Shown here in pieces: positions 60,327 to 64,000 of a stretch of DNA of 64,000 nucleotides. Source of the stretch: an uncultured bacterium (GTDB lineage Bacteria > Actinomycetota > Coriobacteriia > Coriobacteriales > Coriobacteriaceae); assembly GCA_905215065.1 (NCBI GenBank), contig CAJMOF010000009.1, forward strand, positions 1 through 64,000. Direction: 5' to 3'. Positions within the stretch are counted from its first letter, which is position 1. Each line of letters opens with the position of its first letter. Under the pieces are notes generated by a model that worked only from the letters and a program-made list of their open reading frames with translations, did no database searches and was not told where the DNA came from. The position numbers and the translations under genes are program-made.

Positions 60327-60998
60327 ATGGCGCTGATCTATATCGTTGAGGACGACGAGCCCATTCGTCGCGAGCTTGCCGACATTCTGGCCCGTGCCGG
60401 TTTTGAGGTGGAGGCCTGCGAGTCGTTCGAGCACGTCTCGCGTGACATCCTGGCCGCTGCACCCGACTTGGTACTGCTCGACCTGACGCTTCCCGTCAAA
60501 GACGGTCAGCACATCTGCCACGAAGTCCGTCACGAATCCGAGGTCCCCATCATCGTCCTCACGTCGCGCACGACCGAGATCGACGAGGTCATGGCCATGA
60601 CGCTCGGCGCGGACGACTTTGTCCCCAAGCCCTACAGCGCCCGCGTGCTTGTGGCGCGCATTAACGCACTGCTGCGACGCACCGCCACTGCCGGCGAGCG
60701 CAGCACGGTCGTCCACAAGGGGCTGGAACTCGACCTCGCCCGCTCCGCGGTCACCAACACGCAAACCGGCGACAGCACCGAGCTCACCAAAAACGAGCTG
60801 CGTATCCTCTCGCTGCTTCTGAGCCGCGCGGGCAAGATCGTTTCGCGCTCGGCCATCATGCAGGACCTGTGGGACTCCGATGCCTTCGTGGACGACAACA
60901 CGCTCACCGTCAACATCAACCGTCTGCGTACCACGCTCGAAAAAATCGGCATCAAGGGGTATTTGACCACGCACCGCGGCCAGGGCTATTCGGTCTAG
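60327..60998 (+). CDS. OmpR-family response regulator
   Basis: A 223-aa regulator. Receiver residues are VEDDEPI, the phospho-acceptor aspartate in LVLLDLTLPVKDG near residue 51, and DDFVPKPYSARVLVARI. The DNA-binding domain has LTKNELRILSLLLSRAGK and TVNINRLRTTLEKIG. GGGAGG lies before ATG 60327, which is preferred to an upstream ATG at 60306. It forms an operon with the kinase nine bases downstream. Confidence 0.92.
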   Translation: MALIYIVEDDEPIRRELADILARAGFEVEACESFEHVSRDILAAAPDLVLLDLTLPVKDGQHICHEVRHESEVPIIVLTSRTTEIDEVMAMTLGADDFVPKPYSARVLVARINALLRRTATAGERSTVVHKGLELDLARSAVTNTQTGDSTELTKNELRILSLLLSRAGKIVSRSAIMQDLWDSDAFVDDNTLTVNINRLRTTLEKIGIKGYLTTHRGQGYSV

Positions 60999-61007
60999 GG
61001 GTCGGCT

Positions 61008-62051
61008 ATGTCGTTTGCCAAATTCTTCAAAGATGCGCTGCTTTCCGTCGCCGTGTGGACGTGCGGCGTGCTGCTGAGCTGCTTTGTGCTGGCGGTCGCC
61101 GGAGCCCCGGCATCTATCGTGGTCGTGGCGGTCGGCGTGTCCTTTATCTTTGGCATCCTGGGCATCGTGATTGAGTATGTGCGCCGCCGCTGCTTCCTGC
61201 ATCAGCTGGAGCGGGCGGCCGAGGAGCTGGAGAGCCCCGCGTGGGTGCAAGAGATGGTGCAATGCCCGACGTATGCCGAAGGCGAGCTCGAATACGAAGT
61301 CCTGCGCCGCGTGGGCAAGGCGGCTTGCGATGAGGTAGCGGAAGGGCGACGTCAAACCGACGACTATCGCGACTATATCGAAAGCTGGGTCCACGAGGCC
61401 AAGTTGCCCCTGGCGGCAGCCCATCTGATTCTTGAAAACCTGGACGGCAGCGAAGACGACCTGTCGCGTGTAGATGACCTCGGTCGCGAGCTTGCCCGCG
61501 TGGAGCGCTATATCGACCAGGCGTTGTACTATGCGCGCTCGGAAGTCGTGGAGCGCGACTACCTGATTCGCCGCTGGAATCTCAAGGCCCTGGTGACGGG
61601 CGCGATTAAAGCCAACGCGCGTGAGCTCATCGCGGCACACGTGGCGCCGGTGTGCGAGAATCTCGACTTTGAGGTCTTTACCGACGAGAAATGGCTCGAG
61701 TTTATCTTGGGCCAGCTCATTCAGAACAGCATTAAATACGCGCGCGAGGACGGCGCGAAGATCGTGTTTTCGGGCGCGTTGCTGGACGAGGGCCTGGCGA
61801 GTGAGCGCATCGAGCTCACCGTTGCCGATAACGGCTGCGGCGTGAGTGCGGCAGACCTGCCCCGCGTGTTCGAGAAGGGCTTTACCGGCGACAACGGCCG
61901 CACCACCAAGCGCGCAACGGGCATCGGCCTCTATCTGGTGGCGCGCCTGTGTTCCAAGATGGGCATCGATGTCACCGCGGCATCCGAGTCCGGCGAAGGC
62001 TTCGTCGTAACGTTTTCCTTCTCAACGAACAAGTTCCAATACTTTGAGTAA
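61008..62051 (+). CDS. sensor histidine kinase, BceS-like intramembrane sensor
   Basis: A 347-aa kinase. Two closely spaced membrane helices at the N terminus (about residues 10-32 and 36-58) leave almost no extracellular loop. The phosphorylated histidine is in YIESWVHEAKLPLAAAH near residue 130, the WVHE pattern of BceS-like kinases. The ATPase has QNSIKYAREDG and GIGLYLVARLCSKMG. Such kinases usually receive their signal from a partner ABC transporter of the BceAB type, but none is adjacent. Confidence 0.9.
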   Translation: MSFAKFFKDALLSVAVWTCGVLLSCFVLAVAGAPASIVVVAVGVSFIFGILGIVIEYVRRRCFLHQLERAAEELESPAWVQEMVQCPTYAEGELEYEVLRRVGKAACDEVAEGRRQTDDYRDYIESWVHEAKLPLAAAHLILENLDGSEDDLSRVDDLGRELARVERYIDQALYYARSEVVERDYLIRRWNLKALVTGAIKANARELIAAHVAPVCENLDFEVFTDEKWLEFILGQLIQNSIKYAREDGAKIVFSGALLDEGLASERIELTVADNGCGVSAADLPRVFEKGFTGDNGRTTKRATGIGLYLVARLCSKMGIDVTAASESGEGFVVTFSFSTNKFQYFE

Positions 62052-62081
62052 CGCACGCGGCAGACGTCCGCCCAAACAAAA

Positions 62082-62107
62082 CGTGCCACCCCAAACGGGG
62101 CGGCACG
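62082..62107 (+). terminator. terminator-like hairpin after the kinase gene
   Basis: CGTGCCACCCC pairs with GGGGCGGCACG except for one position; CCATCTTTT follows. Confidence 0.6.
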
Positions 62108-62150
62108 CCATCTTTTATCAGCCAACTCGCTGAAGTAAGGCTGCGAAGGC

Positions 62151-62242
62151 CGCAGGGCCGGGAGGGGTTTCCTAAGGGCATATCCCGCAGCCGCAACGCG
62201 GCGAGGACGTGCCCGTGGAAACCCCGCAGGCCCCGCGGCCGG
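62151..62242. repeat. imperfect inverted repeat near the end of the usp gene
   Basis: GGCCGCAGGGCCGGGAGGG on the left mirrors CCCCGCAGGCCCCGCGGCC on the right, with GGGGTTTCC/GGAAACCCC inside. It looks like a terminator or repeat element for the minus-strand usp gene. Confidence 0.5.
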
Positions 62243-62253
62243 TGGGAGCAACG

Positions 62254-62691
62254 CTACTTCACAACCAAAATGTCGCAGTCCGTATTGCGCAGCAGGAACG
62301 TCGAAATTGAACCCAGCAGCGCATACTTGATCGAGGACAGGCCGCGGGCGCCGCAGAGCACCAGGTCGGGCTTAACCACGTCGAGCATCTCGTCTTTGAG
62401 CGTCTCGCGAATGCGGCCGGCGCGAATCATGACCTCGACCTCGGGAATGTCGGGATTGGCCTTGGCCTCTTCGAGCTGCTTGGCGATGGAGTTCTTAAAT
62501 GCCTCCTCTAGGCCGTTGACCAGGTCGACCGGATAGGAGCCGGCGCTCTCGAGTGCCGTGGAATCGATAACGTGGCCGATAATCAGCTTGGCGCCGTTGT
62601 TCGCGGCGACCTTGATGGCGCGTGCGAGCACAAAATCCTGCTGCTCAGTACCGTCGAGTGAAACAAATACCTTGGTGTAGCCCTCGTTCAT
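62254..62691 (-). CDS. universal stress protein (UspA family)
   Basis: A 145-aa alpha/beta protein. VFVSLDGTEQQDFVLARA near the N terminus, GHVIDST and the ATP-type loop LVLCGARGLSSIKYALLGSISTFLLRN near residue 110 are seen. The G-x2-G-x9-G(S/T) spacing suggests nucleotide binding. Usp proteins support survival under stress or starvation. GGAAACC precedes the start codon. It is a single gene between the kinase and uppP. Confidence 0.9.
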   Translation of the reverse strand: MNEGYTKVFVSLDGTEQQDFVLARAIKVAANNGAKLIIGHVIDSTALESAGSYPVDLVNGLEEAFKNSIAKQLEEAKANPDIPEVEVMIRAGRIRETLKDEMLDVVKPDLVLCGARGLSSIKYALLGSISTFLLRNTDCDILVVK

Positions 62692-62940
62692 GGTTTCCTC
62701 CTTGGTCTATCGCACGGGCGAGGGGCTCGTGCGTCGGGCGGGCGCGGGCGCGTTGGCCGCCGGACACTTTATCTTGTTGCAGTTATACCCAAGGATTTCG
62801 GTTTGACCGCTCGCAATTCTGTGAACGGGCGAGTTTTTTGGTAAGGGTAGGCGCGGTCGCACCGCCAACGGTTGATAATGGGACATCGCCCGCATCGTCC
62901 GCAGAACATCTACCGGCGGGTGTCTAACGAGGGGGTCCCT

Positions 62941-63921
62941 TTGGATATTATCGAGCTTCTAAAATCTGCCTTCATGGGCCTGGTCGAGGGCATCACCGAA
63001 TGGCTGCCCGTTTCGTCGACGGGTCACATGATCTTGGTGGACGAGTTCGTCAAGATGAACGTGAGCGAGACGTTCTGGAATATGTTCCTGGTCGTGATTC
63101 AGCTCGGCGCCATTCTGGCCGTCTGCGTGCTGTTTTTCCACGAGCTCAACCCGTTCTCGCCCAGCAAGGGCAAGGAGGGCCGTCGCGACACCTGGGTGCT
63201 GTGGGGCAAGATTGTGCTCGGTTGCATTCCTGCGGCGGCGATCGGCCTGCCGCTCAACGACTGGATGGAGGAGCATTTCTACAATGCTCCCGTCGTGGCG
63301 CTGGCGCTCATTGTGTACGGCGTGCTGTTTATCGTGATCGAGAACTGGCGCGCAAACAAGCGCGAGGAAATGACCGTTGCCGGTTCGTTTGGTTCGCGTG
63401 CTGTGGTGTCGGGTGGACGTCCCGCCGGTGCGCACTTTGCGGCGCCCGCCGCGGCTACCGCTGAGGATGAGGACGATGACGAGAACCTGGACTTTGGTTC
63501 CATCGCCACGCTCGAGGACCTCAGCTGGAAGACTGCGCTGGGTATCGGCTGCTTCCAGGTGCTTTCGCTGGTGCCTGGTACGTCTCGCTCCGGTTCTACC
63601 ATCATCGGCGGCCTGCTGCTGGGCTGCACGCGCTCGGTGGCGTCTAAGTTCACGTTCTTCCTGGCTATTCCTGTTATGTTTGGCGCAAGTGCGCTCAAGC
63701 TGGTCAAGTACTTTATTAAGGGCGGCACGTTCGGCACCAACGAGATCGCCATCTTGGGCGTGGGCTGCATCGTGGCCTTTGTGGTGTCGCTCATTGCCAT
63801 CAAGTGGCTTATGGGCTTCGTCCGCCGTCACGACTTTAAGTGCTTCGGCGTCTACCGCATCATCCTGGGCATCGTGGTGCTCGCATACTTCTTCGTTCTG
63901 GAGCCGATGCTCGGCCTCTAA
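62941..63921 (+). CDS. uppP: undecaprenyl-diphosphate phosphatase
   Basis: A 326-aa membrane enzyme that recycles the cell-wall lipid carrier by removing a phosphate. GLVEGITEWLPVSSTGHMIL near residue 12 and LVPGTSRSGSTIIGG near 215 are the two catalytic blocks (E-x3-E and the PGxSRSxxT motif). TTG 62941 is chosen because the protein then begins at the conserved N terminus and GAGGGGG lies before it. A hydrophilic, acidic insertion of about 50 residues (about 135-195) makes it longer than the usual 270. It may also confer bacitracin tolerance. Confidence 0.93.
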   Translation: MDIIELLKSAFMGLVEGITEWLPVSSTGHMILVDEFVKMNVSETFWNMFLVVIQLGAILAVCVLFFHELNPFSPSKGKEGRRDTWVLWGKIVLGCIPAAAIGLPLNDWMEEHFYNAPVVALALIVYGVLFIVIENWRANKREEMTVAGSFGSRAVVSGGRPAGAHFAAPAAATAEDEDDDENLDFGSIATLEDLSWKTALGIGCFQVLSLVPGTSRSGSTIIGGLLLGCTRSVASKFTFFLAIPVMFGASALKLVKYFIKGGTFGTNEIAILGVGCIVAFVVSLIAIKWLMGFVRRHDFKCFGVYRIILGIVVLAYFFVLEPMLGL

Positions 63922-63977
63922 CTTAGTCGACGCTGCGCGGCGGCCAGAGCGACAGCTTGTCATTCAAAGAGGGTGGC

Positions 63978-64000
63978 ATGACCAAAAGGTCTATGCTGCC
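63978..64000 (+). CDS. start of a further gene cut by the window end
   Basis: ATG at 63978 with AGAGGG upstream begins MTKRSML and runs off the window. Nothing can be said about its product. Confidence 0.35.

Overview
The window reads as chromosome of a high-GC, Gram-positive gut actinobacterium of the Coriobacteriia, most likely a Collinsella (inferred from gene content, codon use, a HisZ-HisG fusion and abundant mannose-family PTS genes; no 16S gene is present). It is mostly dense chromosomal coding, interrupted by hairpin/inverted-repeat elements and one lower-GC accessory island.

Bases 1-900: the 3' end of one gene, a spacer with an unusual hairpin whose loop is an exact inverted copy of part of that gene, and a small unknown protein. 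Bases 942-16357: a catabolic locus with two overlapping GntR/UTRA regulators, a GlmS-like SIS protein, two copies of a FrlB/GfrF-like SIS deglycase, three sets of mannose-family PTS IIC/IID (two sets also with IIA and IIB), an EamA and an MFS transporter, and a FrlC-like sugar-phosphate epimerase. The parts match the known fructoselysine/glucoselysine (Amadori product) pathways: PTS uptake with phosphorylation, epimerisation, then deglycation to sugar phosphate plus amino acid. Three promoters in the locus share the same GGTATYAA-type sites, so it looks like one regulon. Long tracts of the IIC/IID and deglycase copies are identical at the DNA level, a sign of recent duplication or gene conversion.

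Bases 16684-25782: a complete histidine pathway (hisZG fusion, D, C, B, H, A, F, I, E, plus a convergent PHP-type histidinol phosphatase). Bases 25903-40408: a fused CydDC-like thiol exporter with a YgbA-like protein, a lone LarC C-terminal domain protein, yfcE, mazG, eno, an FtsB/DivIC-like protein, Ppx/GppA, tRNA-Leu(UAA) with the debris of a second tRNA unit, an orphan PTS IIB with a VOC protein, a two-component system and a DUF4342 protein.

Bases 40409-49228 are accessory: a 180-bp MITE-like element with a target duplication, an orphan AbiEi antitoxin with a truncated toxin remnant, an HNH nuclease, a candidate NotI-like restriction enzyme with its C5-cytosine methyltransferase, a DUF4143 ATPase behind two 35-bp repeats, two metallophosphoesterases, and a TacA/TacT-like toxin-antitoxin pair with a palindromic operator.

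Bases 49290-64000 return to core genes: gluQ, a DUF2207 membrane protein, another MITE-like element, a GNAT acetyltransferase, purH, a PucR regulator divergent from an ornithine-cyclodeaminase-like gene and an aminotransferase, a second two-component system with a BceS-like kinase, a universal stress protein and uppP. The first bases of a further gene are cut by the window end.
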